DNA of 50,477 nt from Phycisphaerae bacterium (GCA_014859965.1 JACZKQ010000078.1:1-50477); one strand, 5' to 3'; numbered from the stretch's first letter, positions 17,291 through 28,842 are shown. The notes: generated from the letters alone by a model not told the origin. Made by a program: numbers and translations.

Positions 17291-17521
17291 CTATATCAGC
17301 GGGGGCAAATGCTCCTGCGGCGCGGGCGTATCGTCGATGGCGATCTTGTCGCGTTTGATCTCTTCGATCACGATCTCCATCGTGGTCTTGCCCTCGGTGT
17401 CCTCGATCAGGGGCCGGCCGCCCTGCATCAGCTCAAGCATTCGCTTTTGAATCAAAGCCGAGAGCTTGAACCGCCCGCCGACCTTGTTGATAATGTCCAT
17501 ACTCTTGAGTTCTTCTATCAT
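17291..17521 (-). CDS. rpoZ: RNA polymerase omega subunit
   Basis: A 76-aa protein with the omega core [26 protein letters not shown] at about 14-39, followed by the helical [15 protein letters not shown]. Omega assists assembly of the beta' subunit. Its ATG overlaps the gmk stop by 4 bases, the common gmk-rpoZ arrangement, which suggests translational coupling. Confidence 0.9.
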   Translation of the reverse strand: MIEELKSMDIINKVGGRFKLSALIQKRMLELMQGGRPLIEDTEGKTTMEIVIEEIKRDKIAIDDTPAPQEHLPPLI

Positions 17522-18099
17522 TTACTGTCTCCGGAATGCCCTTGGATAATATCGATTACCTCGCGGATGGCCTGTTCAAGGTCCGCGTTGATCACCATGT
17601 GCTTGTAGTACTGCCATGCCGCGGCGATTTCGCGGCTTGCTGTGTTCAGCCGCAGCGCCGCCGTTTTCTCGTCTTCACCGCGTCCGCGTCCGGTCATCCG
17701 ATCGGAGAGATCCTTCGGGGTGGGCGGCAGGATAAAAATCATAATCACGTCGGGCCGGATCAGCTTGATTTTGCGTGCGCCCTGCACGTCGATTTCCAGG
17801 ATGACGGTTTTTCCTTCCCTGAGGGGCGCATCGACCTCGCTGTGCGGCGTGCCGTAATAATTGCCGAACACTTCGGCGTATTCCAGGAAGGCGTCGTTGC
17901 GGATACCTTCTTCGAAGGCCTCGCGGCTGACGAAGTGATACTCGCGTCCGTCCTCCTCGCGGGGGCCCTTGGGCCGCGTGGTCGTCGAGACGCTCAAATG
18001 CGCGCCGGTACGCTCCACGACCGCCCGGCAGATCGTGCTCTTGCCGACACTCGACGGTCCGCTGATGACAACCAGTTTGCCCTGTGTACGTTCTATCAT
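17518..18099 (-). CDS. gmk: Guanylate kinase
   Basis: A 193-aa enzyme that converts GMP to GDP with ATP. The P-loop GPSSVGKST is at 14-22, the GMP-binding [21 protein letters not shown] follows, and the [13 protein letters not shown] and [10 protein letters not shown] blocks are intact. The start [14 protein letters not shown] at 18099 is the normal length for the family; an in-frame start at 18162 would run into yicC. It lies 7 bases after yicC and overlaps rpoZ by 4 bases. Confidence 0.93.
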   Translation of the reverse strand: MIERTQGKLVVISGPSSVGKSTICRAVVERTGAHLSVSTTTRPKGPREEDGREYHFVSREAFEEGIRNDAFLEYAEVFGNYYGTPHSEVDAPLREGKTVILEIDVQGARKIKLIRPDVIMIFILPPTPKDLSDRMTGRGRGEDEKTAALRLNTASREIAAAWQYYKHMVINADLEQAIREVIDIIQGHSGDSK

Positions 18100-18106
18100 G
18101 CCTTGT

Positions 18107-18991
18107 TTACTCGACGTTCTGAACCTGTTCCTTGATCCGGTCAACGGCGCATTTGATATCAATGACCCACTGCGAAATGCGGGCGTCGGAGGCCTTGCTG
18201 CCGATGGTGTTCGCCTCGCGCAGCATTTCCTGACTGATAAAATCCAGCCTGCGACCCGCGTGGTCGGCCTCGCGACAGCATTTTACGAACTGCTCCAGGT
18301 GCGACCCTAAACGTATAAGTTCTTCGGAGATATCACACCGATCCGCGAACACGGCCATCTCGCGCGCCAGGGTTTCTTCGTCAATCTTCAGCTTGCCGTC
18401 CGAGAGAAGCTGCGCGACACGCCTCTTGAGCTTTTCGTGATATTCCTCGATGACGACGCCGCTTCGCTTGCGAATCTCCGTCAGCTTGTTTTCAATGACC
18501 TCGCAGTTGGCGATCAGATCGACCGCCAGAGCTTTACCCTCGACGGCGCGCATTTCCTTGAGGCGATCGATCGCCTGTCCGGTCAACTGCAGAATGACAC
18601 GTTTCATTTTGTCGCTTTGTTCGCTGTCGGGGCTGACCGGCTGAACAATGCCCGGCAGCACCAGCAGCGACGCCAGATCGAGGCGGCAGTTCACGTGGTT
18701 GCTGCCGGCAAGCGAGCCCAACTTGTCCATGTAGGCCGCCAATGCGTTTTCGTCTATTTCAAAAAGCGCCCGACCCGAAACGTTTTTCATCCGGAGCGAA
18801 AAATTGACCGCCCCGCGATGTATCTTCTCGCGGTGCAGCATCTCAATATCCGCCTCCAGGTACGCGGCGATATCGGGCAGTCGAACATGCGGCTTGAAAT
18901 AACGATTGTTGACGGCGCGGATCTCGACCGTATAGACGATCCCCTCCGCCTCCGCCGTTGCTTCGCCAAAACCGGTCATACTGCTGATCAT
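18107..18991 (-). CDS. yicC: YicC family protein (endoribonuclease family)
   Basis: A 294-aa protein that begins MISSMTGFGEA, the diagnostic YicC start, contains EIRAVNNRYFK, and ends in the DUF1732 block with SHLEQFVKCC, GRRLDFISQEMLREANTIGSKA and a C-terminal IKEQVQNVE. E. coli and Bacillus homologues are reported RNases that degrade specific small RNAs. The gene sits 17 bases after secG and 7 bases before gmk, the widespread yicC-gmk pairing. It is cytoplasmic. Confidence 0.92.
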   Translation of the reverse strand: MISSMTGFGEATAEAEGIVYTVEIRAVNNRYFKPHVRLPDIAAYLEADIEMLHREKIHRGAVNFSLRMKNVSGRALFEIDENALAAYMDKLGSLAGSNHVNCRLDLASLLVLPGIVQPVSPDSEQSDKMKRVILQLTGQAIDRLKEMRAVEGKALAVDLIANCEVIENKLTEIRKRSGVVIEEYHEKLKRRVAQLLSDGKLKIDEETLAREMAVFADRCDISEELIRLGSHLEQFVKCCREADHAGRRLDFISQEMLREANTIGSKASDARISQWVIDIKCAVDRIKEQVQNVE

Positions 18992-19008
18992 GATCGCTTT
19001 CCCGCGTA

Positions 19009-19353
19009 CTATTGGTCCGTCGGTTCGGCCGGTGCGCCTTCCCGCGGCGCTTCGGGCAGCGTCATTTGCGGCTCGGTAAACGCCGGCTTGGCGGGTTTAT
19101 AGTACTTGACCATCACCACGCCCAAACCCAGGAACGCCACCACCAGTCCGATGGTCACCCACGTCAAAAAATCCCCTGTCTTGGTGCCCAGGAGCCCGCC
19201 GGCCCCAAGGCCGCCGAACGCACCGCTGAGGCCGCCGCCCTTGCCCTTCTGAATCAGAATGATGAAGATCAGGAGAAAGGCGGATAACACCCACACAATC
19301 GCAACCAGCTTCATTATAAACGGAACGCCCTGGGCCAGTGGCAAATGGATCAT
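19009..19353 (-). CDS. secG: Preprotein translocase subunit SecG
   Basis: A 114-aa protein with two membrane helices (about 14-36 and 64-84) joined by the SecG loop LIQKGKGGGLSGAFGG. A proline- and glutamate-rich cytoplasmic tail follows. SecG assists SecYEG during export. A GAGG ribosome site precedes the ATG at 19353. It lies downstream of tpiA, a pairing seen in many bacteria. Confidence 0.9.
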   Translation of the reverse strand: MIHLPLAQGVPFIMKLVAIVWVLSAFLLIFIILIQKGKGGGLSGAFGGLGAGGLLGTKTGDFLTWVTIGLVVAFLGLGVVMVKYYKPAKPAFTEPQMTLPEAPREGAPAEPTDQ

Positions 19354-19396
19354 TGCTTTACCTCGTAAATCCTTCTTGATAGTTCATTGTCAAATT

Positions 19397-20152
19397 CTAC
19401 GCGACGGTCTTGATCATCGCGGCAAAATCGTCCACCTTCAGGCCGGCGCCGCCCACCAGCAGGCCGTCCACGTCGGCATTGGCCATCAACTCGGCCGTGT
19501 TGGACGGCTTCGCCGAGCCGCCGTATTGGATACGCGTCTGGGCAGCCACCCTTTCGTTATACATCTCGCCCAGGAGCTCGCGGATCATCGCGTGCACCTC
19601 CTGTGCCTGCGCGGCGGTTGCGGTGCGGCCCGTGCCTATTGCCCAGACCGGCTCATAGGCAATCGTGACGGCGGCCATCTGCTCGGCGGTGATGCCGGCA
19701 AGGCCTTTCCTGATCTGCCCTGCGACCACCGACTCTGTTTTGCCGGCTTCGCGTTCTTCCAACAGTTCGCCTGCACACAAAATCGGCTGCAAACCCGAAG
19801 CAATCACGGCCGCGACCTTCTTATTGATCAGTGCGTCCGTTTCGCCGATGACGTGGCGACGCTCGGAATGCCCGACGATGACATAGGTGCAGCAGACATC
19901 CTTGAGCATCGCACAACTGATCTCGCCAGTAAAGGCGCCGTTATCTTCGAAATACACATCCTGGGCGCCCAGCCGAATCGTCGAGCCGGCCAGCGCCTCG
20001 GCCACCCTCTGCAGATACACAAACGGCGGACAGACCGCCACATCAACCGTGGTCACGCCCGCCAAGGCCTTGGCCAGTCCCGCAGCCAGCGCCGAAGCGC
20101 CAGCGGCGTCGGTGTTCATCTTCCAGTTACCCGCGATAAACGGTTTTCGCAT
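19397..20152 (-). CDS. tpiA: Triosephosphate isomerase
   Basis: A 251-aa TIM barrel enzyme that interconverts DHAP and glyceraldehyde 3-phosphate. Lys11 (NWKMN), His95 (VGHSERR) and the catalytic Glu167 (AYEPVWAIGTG) are all present, as are the phosphate-binding YGGSAKP and LLVGGAGLK. The start at 20152 gives normal length and has a GGGAG site 7 bases upstream; an in-frame start at 20182 would add a leader without support. Confidence 0.95.
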   Translation of the reverse strand: MRKPFIAGNWKMNTDAAGASALAAGLAKALAGVTTVDVAVCPPFVYLQRVAEALAGSTIRLGAQDVYFEDNGAFTGEISCAMLKDVCCTYVIVGHSERRHVIGETDALINKKVAAVIASGLQPILCAGELLEEREAGKTESVVAGQIRKGLAGITAEQMAAVTIAYEPVWAIGTGRTATAAQAQEVHAMIRELLGEMYNERVAAQTRIQYGGSAKPSNTAELMANADVDGLLVGGAGLKVDDFAAMIKTVA

Positions 20153-20190
20153 CCTTATGCTCCCTCTCAGAAACCATTCCAATGATCGAC

Positions 20191-21261
20191 CTATAATAGT
20201 GTTGTATTCCGCGGAAAACTGCCCAAAACTGAAAGCTGGAGGCAGTGCCGCCTGGCGATTTCAAGCGCCTTGCTGACGTTATCGTCGTTCTTGTGACCCA
20301 GGAAATCCACGAAAAAGAAGTATTCCCATTCGCGTTTGCGATTCGGGCGCGACCCGATATTAGTCATGTTGATGCCGTGGTCCTTGAATACGTTGAGCAC
20401 GTCGACAAGGGCCCCGGTCTTATGGGCGGTGCTGAACAGGATAATCGTCTTGTCGTCGCCGGTGCGCTGCGCGTCTTCGCTGCTGATTACAAGGAACCTT
20501 GTCACGTTGTTGCCGACGTCCTCGATATCCGCACAGACAATTTTCAATCCGTAGATATCGGCGGCGATTGTCGAGGCAATGGCGGCGGCGTAAGGTTCCT
20601 GCGTGGCCACCTGAGCCGCTCTCGCCGTGGACGCCACCGGGATGGTCGGCTTATCCTTAAAGGTCGTGCTGAGCCAATTGCGGCACTGGGCGACGACCTC
20701 GGGCTGCGAATAGATTTTTTCGATCTCCTCAAGCCCGCAATTGGCGAGCAGGTTATGGTGGATCGCCATATGAATCTCGCCGCAGATCAGCACGTTTGTA
20801 TCGATGAAGGCGTCCAGCGACTCACGAACCCCGCCGCCGGCGGAATTTTCGATCGGAACAATGCCCAGATCGCAGTGCCGCTTGCTGACTTCCTCGAAGA
20901 TCGCGCGGATGTCCGGAACCGCCTCGTACTCGACGCTCTGGCCGAATTTCAGCATCGCGGCCGTGTGGCTGAAGCTCCCCTTGGGACCGAGGAACGCGAT
21001 TCGAAGCGGGCGCTCCAGATGAAACGATCCGCTCATTAGCTCGCGCCAGATCGCCTGCAGCGTCTTGTCAGGCAAAGGGCCGGGGTTCGCACGCGAAATC
21101 CGCTCGAAAACCTGCTTCTCCCGATCGGGCGCGTACACCGGCTCGTCGGTCTTATTCTTAAGCTTGCCGACCTCAATGACAATATTGGCCCGCGCGTTGA
21201 GCAACTCAACAAGCTTCACATCGAGGCGATCAATTTCTTTTCTCAAGTCTTCAAGCGACAT
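20191..21261 (-). CDS. pheA: Chorismate mutase / prephenate dehydratase (P-protein)
   Basis: A 356-aa bifunctional enzyme of phenylalanine synthesis. Residues 1-85 form an AroQ chorismate mutase (LRKEIDRLDVKLVELLNARA). The dehydratase follows, starting IAFLGPKGSFSHTAA, with the catalytic Thr254 in the NNVTRF motif. A C-terminal ACT domain covers about 272-350. The usual phenylalanine-binding ESRP motif of the ACT domain reads GSRP (303-306); the codon is GGG where GAG would give Glu. This may weaken feedback inhibition. It is the first gene of the run leading to coaB. Confidence 0.92.
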   Translation of the reverse strand: MSLEDLRKEIDRLDVKLVELLNARANIVIEVGKLKNKTDEPVYAPDREKQVFERISRANPGPLPDKTLQAIWRELMSGSFHLERPLRIAFLGPKGSFSHTAAMLKFGQSVEYEAVPDIRAIFEEVSKRHCDLGIVPIENSAGGGVRESLDAFIDTNVLICGEIHMAIHHNLLANCGLEEIEKIYSQPEVVAQCRNWLSTTFKDKPTIPVASTARAAQVATQEPYAAAIASTIAADIYGLKIVCADIEDVGNNVTRFLVISSEDAQRTGDDKTIILFSTAHKTGALVDVLNVFKDHGINMTNIGSRPNRKREWEYFFFVDFLGHKNDDNVSKALEIARRHCLQLSVLGSFPRNTTLL

Positions 21262-21404
21262 AGTTCACGCCGTTTGGGCCCTGTCAATCTATACAATGTA
21301 TGGCTACACCGTCTCTATTCTAGTGAAACCCATCCATTTAACACAAAACACGGCCCCAGTCAATCAAAATGACGGCATATTTTTCATTTTCCGCCGGAAC
21401 AAAA

Positions 21405-21433
21405 TTGACGTAACCCCGTTTAAGAATTATATG
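21405..21433 (+). promoter_or_regulatory. Sigma70-like promoter of the methylguanine methyltransferase gene
   Basis: TTGACG (21405-21410) and TATATG (21428-21433) are 17 bases apart. The predicted start near 21440 leaves a leader of about 45 nt before the TTG start at 21486. Confidence 0.5.
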
Positions 21434-21485
21434 TTACGGATAAGTCTCATGGCTGTTCTCCCTGACTGTAAGAGGAACATGGACC

Positions 21486-22043
21486 TTGGGCAAGATAAGC
21501 AAACACCACCGGCACGTTGTTTTCGAGACCTCATGGGGCTTCTGCGGCCTTGGCGGCGTCGGTGATTGCCTTAGATACAGCACTCTGCCCGTTTCCGGCA
21601 CGGCCGAGGCACTGGAACTGATAGCGGCCCGCCAGAGCGATTCACGGTACGACGCAGCCCTTTTCGGCGACCTCCAGAAACAGGTAAGGGCCTATTTTGA
21701 AGGCACTTACGTAGATTTCTCGGATGTCCCTGCGGATTTATCGAATATGTCAACTTTTTCTCGACACGTGCTGGCGGCATGCAGAAGTATTCCCTATGGC
21801 CAAACCGCCTCGTATGCCCGGCTTGCCGCGATTGCCGGGTCGCCCCGGGCTATCAGAGCAGCAGGTTCGGTGATGGCGGCCAATCCCTTACCGCTGATTA
21901 TCCCCTGCCATCGGATTATCCGCTCAGACGGACGCGTTGGCAGCTTTTCCGCCACCGGGGGGCCGCAACTGAAGGTAAGACTGCTTGCTGTCGAAGCCCA
22001 GGGGGCGTGCGGCGACATGAGGCGGCAAGCCTTGGTCGTGTGA
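21486..22043 (+). CDS. ogt: Methylated-DNA-protein-cysteine S-methyltransferase
   Basis: A 185-aa DNA repair protein that transfers the methyl group from O6-methylguanine to its own cysteine. The C-terminal domain shows YGQTASYARLAAIAGSPRAIRAAGSVMAANPLPLIIPCHRII, with acceptor cysteine in PCHR and the helix-turn-helix arginine finger region before it. The N-terminal Ogt-type domain is present but divergent. No ATG is available in frame; TTG at 21486 follows AGAGGA (21471-21476). An ATG at 21479 is in another frame. Short tail after the domain carries no motif. Confidence 0.85.
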   Translation: MGKISKHHRHVVFETSWGFCGLGGVGDCLRYSTLPVSGTAEALELIAARQSDSRYDAALFGDLQKQVRAYFEGTYVDFSDVPADLSNMSTFSRHVLAACRSIPYGQTASYARLAAIAGSPRAIRAAGSVMAANPLPLIIPCHRIIRSDGRVGSFSATGGPQLKVRLLAVEAQGACGDMRRQALVV

Positions 22044-22152
22044 GTGCCACCAACCGCCCCGCCACCCGGATTTCGATTGTATTTGGTGGGCGTTTTTGCT
22101 ATCAGTGGGCCCAACTGGTATTCTCATCAGATTGTTTTGAAAGGCAGTCTTC

Positions 22153-23355
22153 ATGGCGAAGGGCGCGGTTACGCAGGCGGCCGGGTTTTTGGCGGCGGGT
22201 ATTGCATGTGGTCTCAAGCGGTCGGGCAAACGGGATCTCGCACTGATTCATTGTCCGGGCGGAGCGACCGCCGCCGCGATGTTCACGACCAACAAGATTG
22301 TCTCGGCGGCAGTGGATGTGGCGCGCCGGCATGCCCGAAACGCCAGGATTTACGCCGTTGTGATCAACTCGGGCAACGCCAACGCCTGCACGGGCCAAAA
22401 AGGCATCAAGGACGCAATCGCCATGTGCCAGACGACGGCGAAGCATGTAGGAGCGGAGCCGCATCACGTGCTCGTCGCCTCGACCGGAATCATCGGCCAC
22501 CCCCTGCCCATCGCGAAGGTCAAGGCGGGCATAGCGTCCGCCGCGGCGGCATTGGCTTCGAGCACCGCGGCCGGACAGGATTTTGCGCGCGCCATCATGA
22601 CCACAGACACGCGGTGTAAGGAGGCCGTCGGCGCCGTGCGGATTTCAGGCAAGGACGTGACCATTGGCGGCACAGCCAAGGGAGCGGGCATGATCGGGCC
22701 CAATATGGCGACGACGATCTCGGTCATCACGACCGATGCGGCGATCAGCAAGTCCATGCTGCAAAAGGCGATGGCCGCTGCAGTAGGCAGCTCGCTCAAT
22801 AAACTCACCGTCGATGGCCACCAGAGCACCAACGACACCGCCGTCGTCCTGGCGTCGGGCGCGGCGGGCAATCCGCCCATCACCCGCCCGGATGCCCGAT
22901 ACCGAGCCTTTGCCGCCGCTTTGATGGGCGTCTGCGAGGACCTCACCCGTCAAATGGCCCTTGACGCCGAAGGCGCAACCCGGATGTTCAAGGTCATTGT
23001 TGCCGGGGCAGCGACCCAGGCCGAGGCCGCAAAGGCGGCCCGTGCCGTCGCCGATTACGACCTCGTCAAATGCGCCGTTCACGGGGGCGACCCGAACTGG
23101 GGCCGAATTATTTGTGCCGTCGGTTCCTGCGGGGTGCGGCTCGATGAAAAAAAATTGGCCTGCAAAATCGGCGATATCGGCGTGTTTGCAAAAGGTCGAC
23201 CGATAAAATTCGACGCCGCAAAGGTGAGCGACGTCATCCGTAAGGAGTATCATACCATCACAATCCAGCTTGGCGCAGGCAACCACACGGATTTTTGCTA
23301 TGGCTGCGACCTCAGCCGGGGTTATGTTACGATTAACGCGGATTATCACACCTGA
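22153..23355 (+). CDS. argJ: Bifunctional ornithine/glutamate acetyltransferase
   Basis: A 400-aa ArgJ, which recycles the acetyl group between ornithine and glutamate in arginine synthesis and is made as a proenzyme. Autocleavage should occur before Thr187 in GAGMIGPNMATT. Other family marks are NSGNANACTG (72-81), STGIIGHPLP (110-119), GHQSTNDTAV and the C-terminal YVTINADYHT. The subsite after the nucleophile is Thr-Ile rather than the common Met-Leu. It starts after a weak AAAGGCAG site. argS lies further down the same strand, but no other arginine-synthesis gene is adjacent. Confidence 0.92.
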   Translation: MAKGAVTQAAGFLAAGIACGLKRSGKRDLALIHCPGGATAAAMFTTNKIVSAAVDVARRHARNARIYAVVINSGNANACTGQKGIKDAIAMCQTTAKHVGAEPHHVLVASTGIIGHPLPIAKVKAGIASAAAALASSTAAGQDFARAIMTTDTRCKEAVGAVRISGKDVTIGGTAKGAGMIGPNMATTISVITTDAAISKSMLQKAMAAAVGSSLNKLTVDGHQSTNDTAVVLASGAAGNPPITRPDARYRAFAAALMGVCEDLTRQMALDAEGATRMFKVIVAGAATQAEAAKAARAVADYDLVKCAVHGGDPNWGRIICAVGSCGVRLDEKKLACKIGDIGVFAKGRPIKFDAAKVSDVIRKEYHTITIQLGAGNHTDFCYGCDLSRGYVTINADYHT

Positions 23356-23507
23356 CCGATAATATTTTTGTACCGATAGTTTGCACGATTTCACTTTCCA
23401 CCGGAAAACACTTGATAATTCATTGCAAACCGTTAAACTCTTCGGTCCCGAGATTGGGCATCTTCTTCTAAACGTATTGGATTCTGTGTAACTTGAAAGG
23501 GCAAGCT

Positions 23508-25910
<2,403 letters not shown>

Positions 25911-25952
25911 CGTTCTTTTGTTGACGAACCCGTCGGTTGTTTGTAAGGTATC

Positions 25953-25985
25953 AGGGGTGGCCCATGTGGTCACCCCTTTTTATTT
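25953..25985 (+). terminator. Intrinsic terminator after hppA
   Basis: AGGGGTG (25953-25959) pairs with CACCCCT (25971-25977), and the stem is followed by TTTTTATTT. This is the clearest plus-strand rho-independent terminator in the window. It separates hppA from rsfS. Confidence 0.85.
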
Positions 25986-26050
25986 ACTAGCGATAATTGA
26001 CGACTATATTAGATGTTAGGTGGCATTTCTTGGGAGATAAGCAGGGTACA

Positions 26051-26413
26051 TTGGCGAAGAATAAGCAAGACGAAAGCACGCAGTTTGCCATGGAGGCGGC
26101 GCGGATAGCACTGGAGCTGAATTGTACTGATGTGACTGTTCTGGATCTGCGCGGACTCAGTCCGGCGGCCGATTATTTCGTGATCGCCACGGGCACAAGC
26201 GACCGGCAGCGCCGCTCGGTCATCGACGAAGTCCGCCAGTATGCAAAGACCGCAGGCTGGCAAAGGTTCGGACAGGCCGGCTACGAACAGGGCCGGTGGA
26301 TACTGGTCGATTTTATAGACGTCGTGGTGCATGTTTTCGACGAGGAGTACAGGACTTACTACGATCTTGAAATGCTCTGGGGTGACGCCAAGCGCGTCCG
26401 CGTCGGGCAGTGA
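26051..26413 (+). CDS. rsfS: Ribosome silencing factor
   Basis: A 120-aa RsfS/Iojap protein that binds ribosomal protein L14 and blocks subunit joining. Family marks are DVTVLDLRGLSPAADYFVIATGTSDRQ and the C-terminal WILVDFIDVVVHVFDEEYRTYYDLEMLW. TTG at 26051 gives a normal-length protein starting MAKNKQDES; the TTG at 25997 would add 18 unsupported residues. It is 12 bases upstream of argS, so both are probably one transcript. Confidence 0.88.
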   Translation: MAKNKQDESTQFAMEAARIALELNCTDVTVLDLRGLSPAADYFVIATGTSDRQRRSVIDEVRQYAKTAGWQRFGQAGYEQGRWILVDFIDVVVHVFDEEYRTYYDLEMLWGDAKRVRVGQ

Positions 26414-26425
26414 CGGGAAACACGG

Positions 26426-28192
26426 ATGAAACCAGTCATCGATGTCCTTGAGCAGCGAATCAGCCGCGTTCTGAGCAGCGTCACCGAACAGCCCGACGCC
26501 GCGGCCCTTGTGAAGACCGCCACCGATCCGAGGTTCGGCGACTACCAGGTTAACGGCGTCATGGCTGCGGCCAAACGGCTCAAGACCAACCCGCGGCAAC
26601 TCGCCGAAAAGGTCATTGAAGAGCTCGACCTGTCGGACATCTGCCAAACACCCGAAATCGCCGGGCCGGGGTTCATTAATCTCCGCCTGAAGCCGGAATA
26701 CCTTGCCGAGAAGCTGCTGGAAATCAACGCCGATACGACGCATGTCGGAATCGATAAGACCGGCGGCCCCAAACGCATGGTGGTCGATTTTTCATGCCCG
26801 AATATCGCCAAACAGATGCATGTGGGCCACCTGCGCAGCACCATTCTTGGCGACGCTCTCTGCCGTATTCTGCAATTCGAAGGCCATACGGTCATCCGCC
26901 AGAACCACATCGGTGACTGGGGAACCCAGTTCGGCATGCTGATCGCATATCTCAAGCAGACCAGCCCCGAAATCATCGAACGCCCTGATTCAGTGCATAT
27001 CGCCGACCTTGAGCAGTTTTACAGGAACGCCAAGGCGCGGTGCGACGCGGACAGGGATTTCGCCGCATTGTCTCGGCAGGAAGTGGTGAATCTCCATGAG
27101 GGCAACCCCGAAACATTGAACATCTGGCGGCACATTGTGGATGAGTCGCGGGAGCATTATCAACCGGTTTATGATACGCTCGAAGTCAACCTGAACCAGG
27201 ACAATGAGCGTGGGGAGAGCTTCTACGCGGATCGCCTGGCCGGCCTTGTCGAGGAATTGAAAGGAAAAGGCCTTGCAGTCGAGTCCGACGGAGCAATGTG
27301 TGTGTTTCCTGAAGGTTTCGTGAGCAAGGAGGGGCAGCCGCTGCCGTTTATTGTTCAGAAGTCGGACGGGGCGTTTCTGTACGCCACGACGGATCTGGCG
27401 GCGCTGAAGTTCCGGATTGACGAACTGAAGGCCGATCACATTGTCTACGTGACCGACGCACGCCAGAAGCTGCATTTCGAGATGCTGTTCGCCACTGCGC
27501 GGCTGGCGGGCTGGGTGCCCGAGCATGTCGCGCTGGCGCACGTCACGTTCGGCACGGTGCTCGGCGAGGACAATCGGCCGCTGAAGACGCGCTCCGGTGA
27601 AAATATCAAGCTGCGGGACCTGCTGAATGAGGCCGTCCAGAGAGCCCGGACCGTCGTGGAGGAGAAGAATCCTCAGCTGGACGAGGACCGAAAGACCGAT
27701 ATCGCCCGAGCCGTAGGGATCGGAGCGGTCAAATACGCCGATTACTGCAACAATCGCACGAGTGATTACGTGTTCAGCTTCGACAAAATGCTGGCCATGG
27801 ACGGCAACACCGCTCCGTACATGCAGTACGCCTATGCCCGTGTCAAGTCCATCGAACGAAAGGCCGCCGGCAAAGACGTCGATATCCAAAGCGAGCTGTC
27901 CGGAATCGCAACCCTGAACCTTACGGAGCCGGCGGAACTGGACCTCGCCAGGCACCTGATTCGGTACGGCGAGGTGATCGCCAACGCCATGGCGGACTAC
28001 CGCCCGAACTATTTGACGACGTTCCTCTACGAGCTGGCCCAGAAGTTCAGCGGGTTCTACAATGCGTGCCCGGTGCTCGACGCGAATGCACAGTCGCGTC
28101 CGACGCGGCTGCTGCTCTGCGACCTGACCGCACGCACGATCGCCCACGGCCTGGGCGAGCTGCTGGGCATTCGCGTCGTCGAGCAAATGTAG
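26426..28192 (+). CDS. argS: Arginyl-tRNA synthetase
   Basis: A 588-aa class I aminoacyl-tRNA synthetase. The N-terminal Add1 domain is at about 1-115, the HIGH signature reads HVGH at 132-135 (CPNIAKQMHVGHLRST), the KMSKS-equivalent is in PLKTRSGENIKL, and the C-terminal DALR anticodon domain ends LLGIRVVEQM. The KTRSG form is normal for ArgS. It charges tRNA-Arg in the cytoplasm. Confidence 0.95.
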   Translation: MKPVIDVLEQRISRVLSSVTEQPDAAALVKTATDPRFGDYQVNGVMAAAKRLKTNPRQLAEKVIEELDLSDICQTPEIAGPGFINLRLKPEYLAEKLLEINADTTHVGIDKTGGPKRMVVDFSCPNIAKQMHVGHLRSTILGDALCRILQFEGHTVIRQNHIGDWGTQFGMLIAYLKQTSPEIIERPDSVHIADLEQFYRNAKARCDADRDFAALSRQEVVNLHEGNPETLNIWRHIVDESREHYQPVYDTLEVNLNQDNERGESFYADRLAGLVEELKGKGLAVESDGAMCVFPEGFVSKEGQPLPFIVQKSDGAFLYATTDLAALKFRIDELKADHIVYVTDARQKLHFEMLFATARLAGWVPEHVALAHVTFGTVLGEDNRPLKTRSGENIKLRDLLNEAVQRARTVVEEKNPQLDEDRKTDIARAVGIGAVKYADYCNNRTSDYVFSFDKMLAMDGNTAPYMQYAYARVKSIERKAAGKDVDIQSELSGIATLNLTEPAELDLARHLIRYGEVIANAMADYRPNYLTTFLYELAQKFSGFYNACPVLDANAQSRPTRLLLCDLTARTIAHGLGELLGIRVVEQM

Positions 28193-28240
28193 ACCGGCCG
28201 GCGCAGCGCGCTCAGGCCGATTTTTTGAGGGAGGCGAACC

Positions 28241-28651
28241 ATGAAGCACGTCATTGAGACACTCGCCGTTTCAACACGGCAGCGCTGCGAAATGATCGAC
28301 ATCACCGGGCGAATAGAGCAGGTCTTGGACCGCAGCGGCATTTCGTCGGGAACAGTCGTTGTATCCTGCCCCCACACCACCGCCGCGATAACGATCAACG
28401 AGAACGCCGACCCGGATGTCATGCACGACGTCCTGCTCACCCTTGAAGAGCTGGTCCCGGAGAATCGCCGCGGCTACCGGCACAGTGAAGGCAACAGCGA
28501 CGCGCACGTCAAGAGTTCCATGTTCGGCTGCACTGAAACCGTCATAGTTGACGGCGGCCGCTTGGCGCTGGGCACGTGGCAGGGAGTTTACTTCTGCGAA
28601 TTTGACGGTCCGCGAAGCAGAAAAGTCAGAGTTTATTGCAGCGGCGACTAA
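28241..28651 (+). CDS. yjbQ: YjbQ family protein (secondary thiamine-phosphate synthase type)
   Basis: A 136-aa protein of the UPF0047/YjbQ family. Diagnostic segments are VVSCPHTTAAITINENADPDV, HSEGNSDAHVKSSMFG and the closing LALGTWQGVYFCEFDGPRSRKV. The conserved His/Asp/Cys cluster around PHTTA and NSDAH is intact. Family members show weak thiamine-phosphate synthase activity; the main role is unclear. A GGGAGG site precedes the ATG. It follows argS by 48 bases, and the small RNA candidate on the opposite strand points at its 3' end. Confidence 0.88.
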   Translation: MKHVIETLAVSTRQRCEMIDITGRIEQVLDRSGISSGTVVVSCPHTTAAITINENADPDVMHDVLLTLEELVPENRRGYRHSEGNSDAHVKSSMFGCTETVIVDGGRLALGTWQGVYFCEFDGPRSRKVRVYCSGD

Positions 28652-28738
28652 CACAGTAGTCCGCTTGCCTTAGCATGCCCATAGAAACGGAATCGCACCG
28701 GCTGTTCAACAGGCATGCGGCGGGCTCTAAATGCGCGC

Positions 28739-28837
28739 AAAAAAATGGCGAGGTTGTGGGTCCGTCTGGGGGGAAAACGGGTTCCCACTTAGCCTCGCCG
28801 AGGTCTATCGTTAAGCTCAAATGAGCTTCACTTTCGT
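28739..28837 (-). ncRNA. Candidate small RNA of about 99 nt with its own promoter and terminator
   Basis: On the minus strand a consensus-like promoter (28843-28871) is followed by about 99 nt that end in a strong intrinsic terminator. From the 5' end: a 6-7-bp hairpin, AAGCTCA / TGAGCTT (28828-28813); a short linker; then a long interrupted hairpin made of GGCGAGG/CCTCGCC (28799-28793 with 28753-28747), GTGGG/CCCAC (28888-type inner arms at 28788-28784 and 28760-28756) and ACGG/CCGT, closed by a loop with six cytosines (28773-28768); then seven Ts (28745-28739). No ORF with a ribosome site lies inside. It is not recognisable as SRP, 6S, tmRNA or RNase P RNA. A C-rich loop could pair with G-rich ribosome sites; that role is inference. 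Confidence 0.6.
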
Positions 28838-28842
28838 TATTA

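Noticed and set aside
25997-26050. Longer RsfS starting at TTG 25997
   Set aside because: The extra residues have no family support; the TTG at 26051 gives the normal start MAKNKQ.
28673-28718. GCATGCC/GGCATGC inverted repeat after yjbQ as a terminator or REP copy
   Set aside because: The arms are only 7 bases with a 32-base spacer, there is no T-tract, and the surrounding sequence does not match the other palindromes.
28739-28837. Small RNA candidate as SRP 4.5S, 6S, tmRNA or RNase P RNA
   Set aside because: The conserved SRP GGAA-loop and asymmetric bulge, the tmRNA ends, the 6S bubble and the RNase P core sequences are not present.
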